Notes: a model not told the origin generated them from the sequence alone. 64,000 nucleotides of DNA from Nocardioides cavernae (GCF_016907475.1 NZ_JAFBCA010000001.1:992001-1056000); one strand, 5' to 3'; positions 46,731 through 55,864 are shown, counted from the first letter of the stretch. A program made the numbers and translations.

Positions 46731-47507
46731 GTGGTGCGGACCGAGCCGATCGACAAGTGGGTGCGGGGCCGCCTCGACGGCGAGGTGGTCGTCGAGTCCC
46801 GCGAGCCGCTGCTCGTGTGGCAGGGCATGTTCCCGCCGGTCTACGCCTTCCGTCGCGACGAGATCGCCGACGGAGTGCTCTCGCCCACCGGTCCGCCGGT
46901 GCGTGAGGGCTTCTCCTTCTTCGGCCCGCAGGTCCCGGTGTCGCAGTGGTACGACGTTGCGTCAGCGGGCCGCGTGCTCCCCGCGGCCGCGTGGACCCTC
47001 GCCGACGAGACGCTCGCCGACCGGGTGGTGGTCACCTGGGAGCCCGGGCTGCTGGAGTGGACCGAGGAGGACGAGCCGGTCACGGGCCACCCCCGCGACC
47101 CGCACAAGCGGGTCGAGGCGATCGCAAGCTCGCGGCGGGTGGAGGTGGCCGTCGACGGCGTGACGCTCGCCAGCAGCGACCGGCCGGTGCTGCTCTTCGA
47201 GACCCACCTTCCCACGCGCTTCTACCTCCCGGCCGAGGACGTACGGCTCGACTTGCTGGAGCCGACCGACAACGTCTCGTACTGCCCGTACAAGGGCCGG
47301 ACCGACGGCTACTGGACCTGGCCGGGTCCGCCTGCTCTGCCCAACCTCGCTTGGACCTACTCTTCGCCCGCGCCGGCGGCGGGCGCCGTTGCCAGCCGGG
47401 TGGCGTTCTACAACGAGCTGGTGGACCTCACCGTCGACGGCGTGCGCCAGGAGCGGCCCGAGTCACCGTTCAGCTCCCGCGAGCAGCGGCCCGGCGGCAA
47501 CGCCTGA
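46731..47507 (+). CDS. DUF427-family protein
   Basis: A 258-aa protein with two DUF427-type halves. The C-terminal half shows the hallmark VDGVTLASSDRPVLLFETHL, LPTRFYLPAEDVRLDLLEPT, and CPYKGRTDGYW. GTG 46731. DUF427 members are widespread in actinobacteria and have no established reaction. Codirectional with the upstream maleylpyruvate isomerase-like gene, 67 bp apart. Confidence 0.88.
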   Translation: MVRTEPIDKWVRGRLDGEVVVESREPLLVWQGMFPPVYAFRRDEIADGVLSPTGPPVREGFSFFGPQVPVSQWYDVASAGRVLPAAAWTLADETLADRVVVTWEPGLLEWTEEDEPVTGHPRDPHKRVEAIASSRRVEVAVDGVTLASSDRPVLLFETHLPTRFYLPAEDVRLDLLEPTDNVSYCPYKGRTDGYWTWPGPPALPNLAWTYSSPAPAAGAVASRVAFYNELVDLTVDGVRQERPESPFSSREQRPGGNA

Positions 47508-47523
47508 CGGGGCCTCGCACGAC

Positions 47524-47613
47524 GGCGCGTCGGACGACCACAACCTGTTGGGTCGTGCTTCGCCCCCGCGCGGGCACAAGCCGGCGTAGGGACTTCTGGT
47601 CGTCCGACGCGCC
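47524..47613. repeat. 17-bp perfect inverted repeat with a 56-bp interior
   Basis: GGCGCGTCGGACGACCA (47524-47540) is exactly complementary to 47597-47613. The interior has a smaller G/C hairpin around GTGC/GCAC. It sits just after the DUF427 gene and before a convergent minus-strand gene, so it may serve as a two-way terminator or be a REP-like element. Confidence 0.7.
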
Positions 47614-47711
47614 GGGTCAGGGCGCGCCTGGTCGCCAGGTCGGCAGCGTGGGCTCCCGGCTCGGCTGGGGCGAGTAGCTGTGGCCGTGGACGAGGTCGGG
47701 CGCGGTCTGGC

Positions 47712-48062
47712 TCAGACGCCGCCGGCGGTCAGGGCCAGCAGCAGCAACGCGCCCACGACCGCGAGTGCCGAGAGCACCAGCGCTGCGCGGGCGAGGGGGC
47801 GGGCGAGCATGTCGGCGGACGACCGGTCGGTCAGTGAGAGCCACAGGGCGGCGCAGCCCATGACGAGCGGCCCCACGGCGACGCCGATCCAGTAGAGCTG
47901 GTCGTTCCCGTTGTCGTTGAAGAACTTCATGGCCAGCCACTGGAACGAGGTCATGAACACCCCGCCGCCTGCCAGCGAGCTGAGCGCAAGGCCGAGAGCC
48001 GTGAAGGCTCGGAAGCGCGCCTGCTCGTCCACCACCTGAACCGTGCTCGTCGTCTCGCTCAT
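47712..48062 (-). CDS. Small integral membrane protein, unknown
   Basis: A 116-aa protein with three hydrophobic stretches (FTALGLALSSLAGGGVFMTS; LYWIGVAVGPLVMGCAALWL; ALVLSALAVVGALLLLALTA). No named family was recognised. It lies 75 bp downstream of the MFS transporter on the same strand, so it may be cotranscribed. Confidence 0.6.
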   Translation of the reverse strand: MSETTSTVQVVDEQARFRAFTALGLALSSLAGGGVFMTSFQWLAMKFFNDNGNDQLYWIGVAVGPLVMGCAALWLSLTDRSSADMLARPLARAALVLSALAVVGALLLLALTAGGV

Positions 48063-48137
48063 GCGTCCCCCCGCTCTCGCTCGGCCCGCCGCCGAGGACG
48101 GGCCGAGACTAGCGGTCCGTCGCCGACGCGCCGGAGG

Positions 48138-49601
48138 TCAGTGCGGGACGGTGTCGTTGCGTACGTCGCTGAACGCGTGCGGGGGTGCGGCGAGGAGGGC
48201 GAGCGCGGCGAGGAAGGACGCGCCGGCGCAGACGGCCCACACGGTGAGGTAGCCGCTGAACGGCGCCACGTGCTCCGACGTCGCGTCGAGCGAACCGGTC
48301 GCGGTGAGCGCGATCGCGAAGATCGCGGAGGCGATCGCACCGCCGACGGTCTTGGTGCCGTTGGTCATGCCGGTGGCGATGGCGGTGCGCTCGGGCGGCG
48401 CGGCGGCCGCCGCGGCGGCGGGCAGCGCGGCCACCAGGGCGCCCGAGCCCAGGCCGGCGATACCCATGTTGACCAACGCCTGCCAGGTCTCGGAGTTGAA
48501 CGGCAGCCACAGCAGGTAGCCCAGCCCGACGAGGCAGCACGCGACGACCAGCGCGCGTCGTACGCCGCCGAACAGGCGGGTCGTCAGCGGCAGGGTGAAC
48601 GCACCGATCGCCAGGGTCACGACGTAGAGCCCGATCAGCGTGGAGATGAACGCCGGGTCCGCGCCCAGCCCGTAGCCGCGCTCGGCCGGGTCGGCCTGGG
48701 CGTAGGTCGACAGCGGGATCTGCCCGCCCAGCACCGGGATGCCGAAGAGGAACGCCGTCACCTGCACCGGCCACTGCGCCGGGCTGCTGAGCAGGCGTAC
48801 GTCGACGATCGGGTCCGGGTGGCGCAGCTCGAAGCGCCAGAACGCGGCGAACACCGCGACCGACAGCACGATCGTCGACCAGCCGAGGAGCGAACCGGCG
48901 CCGTCGATGCGCAGCCAGACCAGGCCGCCCATCAGCACGCCGAGCGCGACGGTGATCAGCGCCAGGCCGGTCCAGTCGATGCTGCCGGTGTCGTCGCCGG
49001 GCGCCTGCTCGATGCCGAAGAGGATCACGAAGAAGACCGCGGTCACCACGACGGCAGGGAGCGCGAGCAGGACGTTCATGTCGAGCGTGTCGACGAGCAG
49101 GCCGCTGCTGACCGCACCCACGATCACGGCGAGCTCGAGGGAGCCGACGAGGATCGCGGCCCCGCGCCGGGTGAGCAGCTCCTGGCGACCGGACTGGCGC
49201 GTGCGGCGGTGGACGATCGCGATCTCCAGCGGCAGCCACACGACGTACGCGCCCTGGATCGCCCAGCCCACGAGGAAGGTCGTGAAGGACGGCGCGAACG
49301 CCAGCCACCACGAGCCGAGCGCGGTCACGGCGGTCGAGACGAGCAGCACGCGCTTGTGCCCGGAGAGGTCCCCGAGCCGCGCGAGCAACGGGATGCAGAG
49401 GGCGCTCACGATGAGCTGCGCGGCCTCGAACCAGTTGATGTCGCCCTCGCTGATCGAGAGGTGATCGGCGATCTGCGGGTAGATCGGGGTGTAGTAGCCC
49501 TGGAGGATGCCGCTCGCGAACTCCACCAGCACCAGGAAGCCGACGATCGTGGCGAGGCCCTTCACGGCGGTCTGCGCGGTGGGGGCGGGGGCGGTCGTCA
49601 T
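48138..49601 (-). CDS. MFS transporter (drug/proton antiporter type)
   Basis: A 487-aa protein with about 14 membrane helices. The motif-A-like loop LLARLGDLSGHKRVLL lies between helices 2 and 3, and a central hydrophilic break appears near 200. Overall layout is DHA2/EmrB-like, so export is likely; substrate unknown. Its start ATG overlaps the stop of the upstream M20 peptidase (ATGA), indicating a two-gene operon. Confidence 0.88.
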   Translation of the reverse strand: MTTAPAPTAQTAVKGLATIVGFLVLVEFASGILQGYYTPIYPQIADHLSISEGDINWFEAAQLIVSALCIPLLARLGDLSGHKRVLLVSTAVTALGSWWLAFAPSFTTFLVGWAIQGAYVVWLPLEIAIVHRRTRQSGRQELLTRRGAAILVGSLELAVIVGAVSSGLLVDTLDMNVLLALPAVVVTAVFFVILFGIEQAPGDDTGSIDWTGLALITVALGVLMGGLVWLRIDGAGSLLGWSTIVLSVAVFAAFWRFELRHPDPIVDVRLLSSPAQWPVQVTAFLFGIPVLGGQIPLSTYAQADPAERGYGLGADPAFISTLIGLYVVTLAIGAFTLPLTTRLFGGVRRALVVACCLVGLGYLLWLPFNSETWQALVNMGIAGLGSGALVAALPAAAAAAAPPERTAIATGMTNGTKTVGGAIASAIFAIALTATGSLDATSEHVAPFSGYLTVWAVCAGASFLAALALLAAPPHAFSDVRNDTVPH

Positions 49602-50932
49602 GCGGGAAGCCTCTCGATCAGCAACGTGTACCAGCGGGCGCCGTCGACGAGGTCGGCGACGCCGATGTGCTCGTCGTAGGAGTGGATGGCCTCGCGCTGG
49701 GCCTTGGTCATCCGGAAGGGGGCGAAGCGGTAGACGTGCTCGCTGATCGCGGTGAAGTGGCGCGAGTCGGTGGCGGCCATCATCACGTAGGGCGTCGCGA
49801 CCGCATCGGGGAAGACCTCGCCGATGCAGTCCTCGAGCAGCTCGAACGCCTCGTCCATCGGCGAGACCGGCGACGGCTCGCCCGACTCGACCAGGTCGAT
49901 GCGGATCGAGTCGTCGTCGACCGCCTTCCTGACGTGCTCGACCACGCCGGCGACCGTGTCGCCCACCATCACCCGGATGTTGAGCCCGGCCTTCGCGGTC
50001 GACGCGATCACGTTGAGGGCCGGCGACCCGCTGAGGGTGGTGGCCGCGACCGTCGTACGCGTCATGGCTGCGGCCTCCGGACCTGCAGCGAGCAGCACCC
50101 GGGTGATCACCGGGGCCAGCCGGTCGGCCCTACCGAGCAGCGGGCGCAGCGGCAGCGGCACGTGCGGCGCGAGGCGGCGCATCAGCTCGAGCGTCGGCGC
50201 CGGGGCGGACGCCGGGAACGGCGCCTTCTCGATCCGCAGGATGGCGCGGGCGATGCGCGCCGTCGGGCCGTTCCGCGCGGGTGTCGAGGCATGCCCGCCG
50301 CGCCCCTCGGCGACGAGCTCGAGCGAGGTGGTGCCCTTCTCGGTGACGCCGATGACGCCGAGCGGGGCCTTCACGCCCGGGAACGCTCCTCCCGCGATCG
50401 CGCCGCCCTCGTCGAGCACGAGCCACGGGGTGACGCCGCGGTCGCGGAGCACGCCGACCGCCTCGACCGCCGCGGTGCCGCTGACCTCCTCGTCGCAGCC
50501 GAAGGACAGCCAGACGTCCTGGGCAGGGCTGTGCCCGGCCTCGAGGAGGGACTCGACGGCCTCGCAGATGGCGGCGACGCAGCCCTTGTCGTCGAGCGTC
50601 CCGCGGCCCCAGATGGCCTGGCCGGTGGGGGAGTCGTGGATCTCGCCGCCGAACGGGTCGTGCTGCCACGGGGCCCCGGTGTCGACGGGCACGACGTCGA
50701 GGTGTGCCATCAGCACGACCGGGCGCTCGGCGCTGGCTCCGGCCCAGTGGAGGAGCAGGCCGTGGGTGCCGACACGCGTGAGCTCCAGCCGCTCGTGCAG
50801 CAGCGGGAACTGCGTAGCGAGCTCGGCCAGCAGCCGGTCGAAGGCGTCGGTGTCGACGCGCGCGGGGTCGCGGTCGGAGACGGTCGGGATGCGGACGAGC
50901 GCCTGCAGGGCGGCGACCACGCGGTCGGTCAT
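49598..50932 (-). CDS. M20-family metallopeptidase
   Basis: A 444-aa zinc dipeptidase/deacylase type. Metal site residues are seen in VVLMAHLDVVPV (His, Asp), GRGTLDDKG (Asp bridging two metals), and CDEEVSG (Glu). The dimerisation domain follows near 200 (GRGGHASTP). ATG 50932 (MTDRVV) was preferred; starts at 50950 and 50977 are also open and the choice is uncertain. Coupled to the MFS gene by ATGA; a peptide-handling pair is plausible. Confidence 0.88.
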   Translation of the reverse strand: MTDRVVAALQALVRIPTVSDRDPARVDTDAFDRLLAELATQFPLLHERLELTRVGTHGLLLHWAGASAERPVVLMAHLDVVPVDTGAPWQHDPFGGEIHDSPTGQAIWGRGTLDDKGCVAAICEAVESLLEAGHSPAQDVWLSFGCDEEVSGTAAVEAVGVLRDRGVTPWLVLDEGGAIAGGAFPGVKAPLGVIGVTEKGTTSLELVAEGRGGHASTPARNGPTARIARAILRIEKAPFPASAPAPTLELMRRLAPHVPLPLRPLLGRADRLAPVITRVLLAAGPEAAAMTRTTVAATTLSGSPALNVIASTAKAGLNIRVMVGDTVAGVVEHVRKAVDDDSIRIDLVESGEPSPVSPMDEAFELLEDCIGEVFPDAVATPYVMMAATDSRHFTAISEHVYRFAPFRMTKAQREAIHSYDEHIGVADLVDGARWYTLLIERLPA

Positions 50933-51065
50933 GGGCAGACGGTAGGGCATCGCGGCGCTCCATGAGGGCGCTCTCACCCAGAGCTCATGGCGGTGTCACG
51001 TGCGGACCGGAGAGTCCTCCACGTCAGCCGGGAAGACCCGGACATCGCAACCGAAGGAGGCCACC

Positions 51066-51203
51066 ATGGCCCGCTCCGGAATCATCACCGCCCTCACGCC
51101 GGCCGTCCAGGCCCGCCGCGGCGACTCGTCCAGCGACGACGGGCGCCGCCGGCGGCGTCGGCGTCGTCGCAACCGCAGCCGGTCGCGCTCGCGCTCCAGC
51201 TGA
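51066..51203 (+). CDS. 45-aa Arg/Ser-rich peptide at the head of the ABC/kinase operon
   Basis: A short gene with a strong SD (GGAGG, 5 nt before ATG 51066). The N-terminal half (MARSGIITALTPAVQARRG) is mixed. The C-terminal half is an acidic SSSDD segment followed by a run of nine arginines and an RS-repeat end (NRSRSRSRSS). It lies 95 bp upstream of an ABC exporter gene and then a kinase gene. It could be an exported or modified peptide, or a nucleic-acid-binding peptide. No family was recognised, and low-complexity peptides can be spurious. Confidence 0.55.
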   Translation: MARSGIITALTPAVQARRGDSSSDDGRRRRRRRRRNRSRSRSRSS

Positions 51204-51298
51204 CCGACACCTGCTGCACCGCCACGACGGGTGGGTGGCCCACCCCCGGGCCGCCCACCCGTCCCGCTCGTCCACCCGCCCCTGACGCAGGAGCTCCC

Positions 51299-53053
51299 AT
51301 GTCCGTACGCCGCCGCGCTGCCGGCCTGCTGCGCGCCGCCCCCGAGCAGGAGGCCCTCGTCGACGTCGCGGCCGGGCTCCGGCCGGCCGACATCGCCCTC
51401 CGGTTCTGGCCGCGGCTGCGGCCGCTGCGTGGCTGGCTGCTGCTCGGCCTCCTGCTCCTCACGGCTGCCCCGGCGATCGCGGTCGCCGAGGCGTTCCTCT
51501 ACCAGCGGCTGGTCGACGACGTGCTCGTCCCGGCGGCCTTCGAGCCGCTCCTCGCGCTCGCGCTCCTCTACATCGGCCTCAACCTCGCCAGCGGCGTCGT
51601 CTCGGGCGCCGACGACTACCTCGCCACCTTCGTCTCGCAGCGGTTCCTCGTCGACCTGCGCCGCGACGTCTTCGCCCACGTGCTGTCGCTGCCGGCGGCG
51701 ACCCACGACCGCCGCCGCCTCGGCGACACCCTCACCAGGCTGACGTCCGACGTGGCCGCGGTCGAGCGGTTCATGGTGACGCAGGCCAGCGAGGGCGTCG
51801 GCGCACTCGTGCGCCTGCTGGTCCTGGTCGGCGCACTCGTGTGGATGGACTGGCGGCTGGCGCTCGCCTCGCTCGTCGTGGTGCCGCTCTTCTGGTGGGT
51901 CTCCACGCGGTTCGCCCGCCTCACCCGCGAGGTCTCGCGCGAGCGCCGTCGGCGGGGCGGCTCGCTCGGCAGCGTGACCGAGGAGGCGCTGGGCAACGCC
52001 GCGCTCGTGCAGTCCTACGGCCGCGAGGACCGGGCCGTGGCGTCGTACGACGGCCACAACCACGCCATCGCGGGCGCCGAGCTGGCCGCCAGCAGGATCC
52101 GCGCGCTCTTCCTCCCGCTCGTCGACCTCGCCGAGCTGGTCGGCGTGCTGGTCGTCGTCGGGCTCGGCGTCTGGTCGCTGGCCGAGGGGCGGCTCACGCT
52201 GGGCGGGCTGCTGGCCTTCCTCACCCTCCTCATGCAGTGCTTCGGGCCGGTGCGGACGCTGGCCGACCTGGTGCCGGCGCTCTACTCCGCCAGCGCGGGC
52301 GTCGAGCGGGTCGTCGAGCTGCTCGACGAGCCCGCCGGCGGCGACCGCGACGGCGCCACGCCGCTGCCGGGCGGTCCGGGCGCGCTGTCGGTCCGCGAGG
52401 CGTCGTACGCCTATCCCGGTGCGCCGCGGCCTGCGCTCGACGGGCTGTCGCTCGACGTCGCGGCGGGTGAGATCGTGGCGCTCGTCGGTCCGAGCGGGTC
52501 GGGCAAGTCCACCCTCGGCCGGCTCCTGTCGCGCCAGCTCGTCGCCGACACGGGCGTCGTCGCGATCGACGGCCACGACGTCGCGGCGCACACCGCCACG
52601 TCGGTGCGTGACGCCGTCACCGTCGTCCACCAGGAGCAGCTCATGCTCGACGCGTCGGTGCACGACAACCTCGTCCTCGGCCGGCCCGACGCCACGCGCG
52701 CCGAGGTGCGCGCCGCGGCGCGCGACGCAGGCGCGCACGAGTTCGTCGAGGCGCTGCCGCACGGCTACGAGACCCGGATCGGCCAGCGCGGCCGCACGCT
52801 GTCGGGGGGTCAGCGGCAGCGGCTCGCGGTCGCGCGGGCCCTGCTGCGGCCCGGTCGCGTGCTCGTGCTCGACGAGCCGACGACCGGGCTGGACGCGGAG
52901 GCGGCCCGCCGACTGATGGTCGCGCTGACGAGCGGTCAGCGGCAGCGGACCGTGCTGGTGCTGACCCACGACCCGGTCGTCCTCGAGCACGTCGACCGTG
53001 TGGTCGCGCTCGCGCTCGCGCCGGCGTCGGCGTCGGCCGAGGTGCCCGCATGA
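51299..53053 (+). CDS. ABC exporter (fused membrane and ATPase domains)
   Basis: A 584-aa half-size exporter. The membrane domain has six helices (about 45-330, starting WLLLGLLLLTAAPAIAVAEA). The nucleotide-binding domain has Walker A GPSGSGKST (about 396), signature LSGGQRQRLAVARALL (about 501), Walker B VLVLDEPT (about 521), and H-loop VLTHDP. It has no peptidase domain. ATG 51299 has AGGAG upstream. The stop overlaps the kinase start by ATGA. Substrate unknown; peptide export is suggested by the preceding small gene. Confidence 0.92.
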   Translation: MSVRRRAAGLLRAAPEQEALVDVAAGLRPADIALRFWPRLRPLRGWLLLGLLLLTAAPAIAVAEAFLYQRLVDDVLVPAAFEPLLALALLYIGLNLASGVVSGADDYLATFVSQRFLVDLRRDVFAHVLSLPAATHDRRRLGDTLTRLTSDVAAVERFMVTQASEGVGALVRLLVLVGALVWMDWRLALASLVVVPLFWWVSTRFARLTREVSRERRRRGGSLGSVTEEALGNAALVQSYGREDRAVASYDGHNHAIAGAELAASRIRALFLPLVDLAELVGVLVVVGLGVWSLAEGRLTLGGLLAFLTLLMQCFGPVRTLADLVPALYSASAGVERVVELLDEPAGGDRDGATPLPGGPGALSVREASYAYPGAPRPALDGLSLDVAAGEIVALVGPSGSGKSTLGRLLSRQLVADTGVVAIDGHDVAAHTATSVRDAVTVVHQEQLMLDASVHDNLVLGRPDATRAEVRAAARDAGAHEFVEALPHGYETRIGQRGRTLSGGQRQRLAVARALLRPGRVLVLDEPTTGLDAEAARRLMVALTSGQRQRTVLVLTHDPVVLEHVDRVVALALAPASASAEVPA

Positions 53054-53904
53054 CCCGGCGGCGTCAGCCCACCGGCGACCTGCCGGCTGGCTACCGGCCC
53101 CTGACCCTGCTCGCCGACGGCCGCCGGCTCGAGACCTGGGACGCCTGGGACGAGGCGCGCGGCACCCGGTGCGTGGTCAAGCTGCTGCGCGCCGACCGCC
53201 GGGACGACCCGCGGGTGCGACAGGCCGTGCTGCTCGAGGGGCACCTCGCCACCTCGCTCGCCCACCCGCACCTGGTGCGCGGCTACGACGTCCTGGACGA
53301 CCCGCCGACCGTCGTCCTCGAGACCCTGCGGGGCGCGACGCTGTCGGCGCTCGTCGAGCACGAGCCGCTCGGCCTCGCCGACGCGGCCGAGCTGGGCTGC
53401 CAGCTCGCCTCGGTGCTCGGGTACCTCCATCGCCACGACTGGCTGCACCTCGACCTCAAGCCCGACAACGTCGTGGTCGACCACGGCAAGGCGGTACTGA
53501 TCGACCTCAGCCTCGCGGGCCGGCCGGGCAGCGGCCGGCCCGGTGCGGGCACCCGGGGTTACCTCGCCCCCGAGCAGGCGACCGGTCGTGGCCTGTCCGC
53601 GGCGACCGACGTGTGGGGGCTGGGCATGACGCTCATCGACGCGCTCGCCCGCACCGCGCCGTACGGAGACGAGGCCACCTGGGAGAGCCGACGCCGGTGG
53701 CCGCTGCTGCACCGGCGGATGCCGCTGGTGCCGGAGGGTCTGGACGAGGTGCCCGACGAGGTGCGCGACCTGCTCGCCGCGTGCGTCAGCCTCGACCCGG
53801 CCGCGCGCCCGCTGCTCGAGCAGGTGCGCTCCGCCCTCGAGCTGCTGCGCTCACCACCGGCCGCGGTGGACGACGTCCCCGCGTCGCTCGCGACGGGCCG
53901 GTGA
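53050..53904 (+). CDS. Soluble Ser/Thr protein kinase-like protein (DLS variant)
   Basis: A 284-aa bacterial Hanks-type kinase without a membrane helix. The Lys of motif II is K44 (CVVKLLRA). The catalytic loop is H-L-D135-L-K-P-D-N140. The metal-binding motif reads DLS (152-154) rather than DFG. GTRGYLAPEQATG is the activation segment and P+1 region. A glycine-rich loop is not obvious, so activity needs testing. ATGA overlap with the ABC exporter indicates shared function. Its 3' end overlaps a convergent nitroreductase by 54 bp. Confidence 0.85.
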   Translation: MTRRRQPTGDLPAGYRPLTLLADGRRLETWDAWDEARGTRCVVKLLRADRRDDPRVRQAVLLEGHLATSLAHPHLVRGYDVLDDPPTVVLETLRGATLSALVEHEPLGLADAAELGCQLASVLGYLHRHDWLHLDLKPDNVVVDHGKAVLIDLSLAGRPGSGRPGAGTRGYLAPEQATGRGLSAATDVWGLGMTLIDALARTAPYGDEATWESRRRWPLLHRRMPLVPEGLDEVPDEVRDLLAACVSLDPAARPLLEQVRSALELLRSPPAAVDDVPASLATGR

Positions 53905-54447
53905 CCCGGGAGCGCCGGTGTCGGTCTCGCGGTGGCCGACCGTGATCGCGCCGACCGGCGCGTGGTCCTCCGGGATGCCGAAGGCCTCCCGGAAGCCGTC
54001 GAGGTGGCGTGCCTCGATCCCGAAGAAGCAGGCGCCCAGCCCCTCGTCGACGGCGGTCTGCAGGACGAGCAGCGCCGCCATCCCCGCGTCGACCCACCAG
54101 TAGGGGACCGGCCAGCGCGCCTCGTCGCGGTCCGTCCAGCCCTTGTCGGGCAGGGCGTAGCGGTCGAGGTACGCGGCCTTGCTGGTCAGCGGGACGATCA
54201 CCACCGGGGCCGTGCGCATTCCGTCGAGCCAGGCGTTGTGGGCGTCGGGGTCGGCCCCGGTCGTCGCCCAGAAGAGCGCGACGTCCTCGGGGTTGTCCAG
54301 CACCAGGAACGCCCATCCCTGGGTGAAACCGGCGTTCGGCGCGCGCTGCGCGTGCTCGAGCATCCGGTCGACGGCCGCCGGGTCGACCGGTCGGTCGGCG
54401 TAGCGGCGCACCATCCGTCGACGGCGTACGACCTCACGGAACTCCAT
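53851..54447 (-). CDS. Nitroreductase-family protein
   Basis: A 198-aa FMN-dependent nitroreductase-type protein. Family marks are FREVVRRRRMVRRYADRPVD at the N-terminus, RAPNAGFTQGW, and the flavin-contacting LGACFFGIEARH with VGAITVGHR towards the end. The final 23 residues extend beyond the usual end and lie in the overlap with the kinase gene. Substrate unknown. Confidence 0.85.
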   Translation of the reverse strand: MEFREVVRRRRMVRRYADRPVDPAAVDRMLEHAQRAPNAGFTQGWAFLVLDNPEDVALFWATTGADPDAHNAWLDGMRTAPVVIVPLTSKAAYLDRYALPDKGWTDRDEARWPVPYWWVDAGMAALLVLQTAVDEGLGACFFGIEARHLDGFREAFGIPEDHAPVGAITVGHRETDTGAPGSPARRERRGDVVHRGRW

Positions 54448-54478
54448 GGCTCGAGCCTCCCACCCGCCCCGTCCTCCC

Positions 54479-54554
54479 GCTGTAACGCCGGGTTAGTGGC
54501 GGTACCCACCCCCGAGCACCCCAGTGGGTACCTGCACCAACCCGGCGTTACAGC
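54479..54554. repeat. 76-bp near-perfect palindrome between divergent genes
   Basis: Outer arms GCTGTAACGCCGGGTT (54479-54494) and 54539-54554 are exact complements. Inner arms GGTACCCAC (54501-54509) and GTGGGTACC (54524-54532) are exact too, around a C-rich centre. The flanking genes point away from it, so a terminator role is unlikely; a mobile palindrome or regulatory site is more plausible. Confidence 0.75.
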
Positions 54555-54646
54555 GGCGGCGTGGGTGGCCAGCATCGTCTGGGATCCGAGACGACTTGCC
54601 GGGCCCTCGCGTTGACCCCCGCGCACGCGACCGATGGACTGGGCGC

Positions 54647-55864
54647 ATGGCCTTCGAGGAGATGTGGCGCGACCTGGCACCGGTCGGGCGATCGGCGTCC
54701 TCGGGCGGCTACTTCCGCCAGCCCTGGACGTCGGCCGAGTCGGAGCTGAGGTCGTGGTTCGCCGAGGAGTGCGCGGCGCGCGGGCTGGCCGTCGAGACCG
54801 ACGGCATCGGCAACCAGGTCGCCTGGTGGGAGCCCTCCGCCGGCGCGCGCCCCGGCGACCAGGGGGTCCTCACCGGCTCGCACCTCGACTCGGTCCTCGA
54901 CGGCGGTGCGTACGACGGCCCGCTCGGCGTGGCGTCCGCGCTCGCGGCCGTCGACACGTTGCGGGCCAGGGGCTTCGAGCCGGACCGCCCGATCGGCATC
55001 GGCGTCTTCGTCGAGGAGGAGGGGTCGCGGTTCGGGCGTGCCTGCCTCGGATCTCGGCTGGTCACCGGCGCCACGACGTGGGAGCAGGCGAAGGAGCTGC
55101 GCGACCGCGACGGCGTGTTCCTCGCCGACGCGATCAACGCCGCCGGACTCGACCCTGCGCAGGGTCTGTTGGACTTCGACCGCGTCGGCACCTTCGTCGA
55201 GCTCCACGTCGAGCAGGGCCGCGACCTCGTCGACCGCGACGTGGCGGTCGGGCTGGCCAGCGAGATCTGGCCGCACGGACGGTGGCGCTTCGACTTCGCG
55301 GGGCAGGCGAACCACGCCGGCAGCACCCGGATGGAGGACCGGCGCGACCCGATGCTGACCTACGCCATGACGGCGCTCGCCGCCAACAAGCAGGCCCGGA
55401 TCGCCGGTCAGCGCGCCACCTTCGGCCGCATCACCGTCGAACCCAACGGAACCAACGCCGTCCCGTCGCTGGTGACCGCCTGGCTCGACGCGCGGGCCTC
55501 GTCCGACGAGGCTCTGGTGACCCTCGTGGAGGCGGTCGAGCGGCAGGCGCACGACCGCGCCGACCGCGACGGCACGTCGCTCGACGTCACCGCGGAGTCC
55601 GTCTCGGGCTCCGTCGCCTTCGACGCGGACCTGGCTGCCCGCCTCGCCGGCCTCGCCGGCTGGCCGGTCATTCCGACCCAGGCCGGCCACGACGCGGGCA
55701 TCCTGTCCGACGCCGGCATCCCCACCGCGATGGTCTTCGTGCGCAACCCGACCGGGGTCTCGCACTCGCCCGACGAGCACGCCGAGACCGCCGACTGCCT
55801 GGCCGGCGTCGAGGCTCTCGCCGACGTGCTGGCCGAGCTGGCTCGTCCCGGGGCGCCCGCATGA
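54647..55864 (+). CDS. M20-family Zn-dependent amidohydrolase (allantoate/N-carbamoyl type) of the hut cluster
   Basis: A 405-aa enzyme of the AmaB/AllC group. Metal ligands are visible in GVLTGSHLDSVLDGGAYDGPLG (His, Asp), VFVEEEGSRFG (Glu) and FVELHVEQG (His), and a last one near VSHSPDEHA. In the family it hydrolyses N-carbamoyl or ureido compounds. Upstream of hutF and hutI, with no hutG seen, it may cleave N-formylglutamate as the final step. ATG 54647 (MAFEEMWRDL). Its stop overlaps an ATG in the first of the four 65-bp repeats. Confidence 0.87.
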   Translation: MAFEEMWRDLAPVGRSASSGGYFRQPWTSAESELRSWFAEECAARGLAVETDGIGNQVAWWEPSAGARPGDQGVLTGSHLDSVLDGGAYDGPLGVASALAAVDTLRARGFEPDRPIGIGVFVEEEGSRFGRACLGSRLVTGATTWEQAKELRDRDGVFLADAINAAGLDPAQGLLDFDRVGTFVELHVEQGRDLVDRDVAVGLASEIWPHGRWRFDFAGQANHAGSTRMEDRRDPMLTYAMTALAANKQARIAGQRATFGRITVEPNGTNAVPSLVTAWLDARASSDEALVTLVEAVERQAHDRADRDGTSLDVTAESVSGSVAFDADLAARLAGLAGWPVIPTQAGHDAGILSDAGIPTAMVFVRNPTGVSHSPDEHAETADCLAGVEALADVLAELARPGAPA

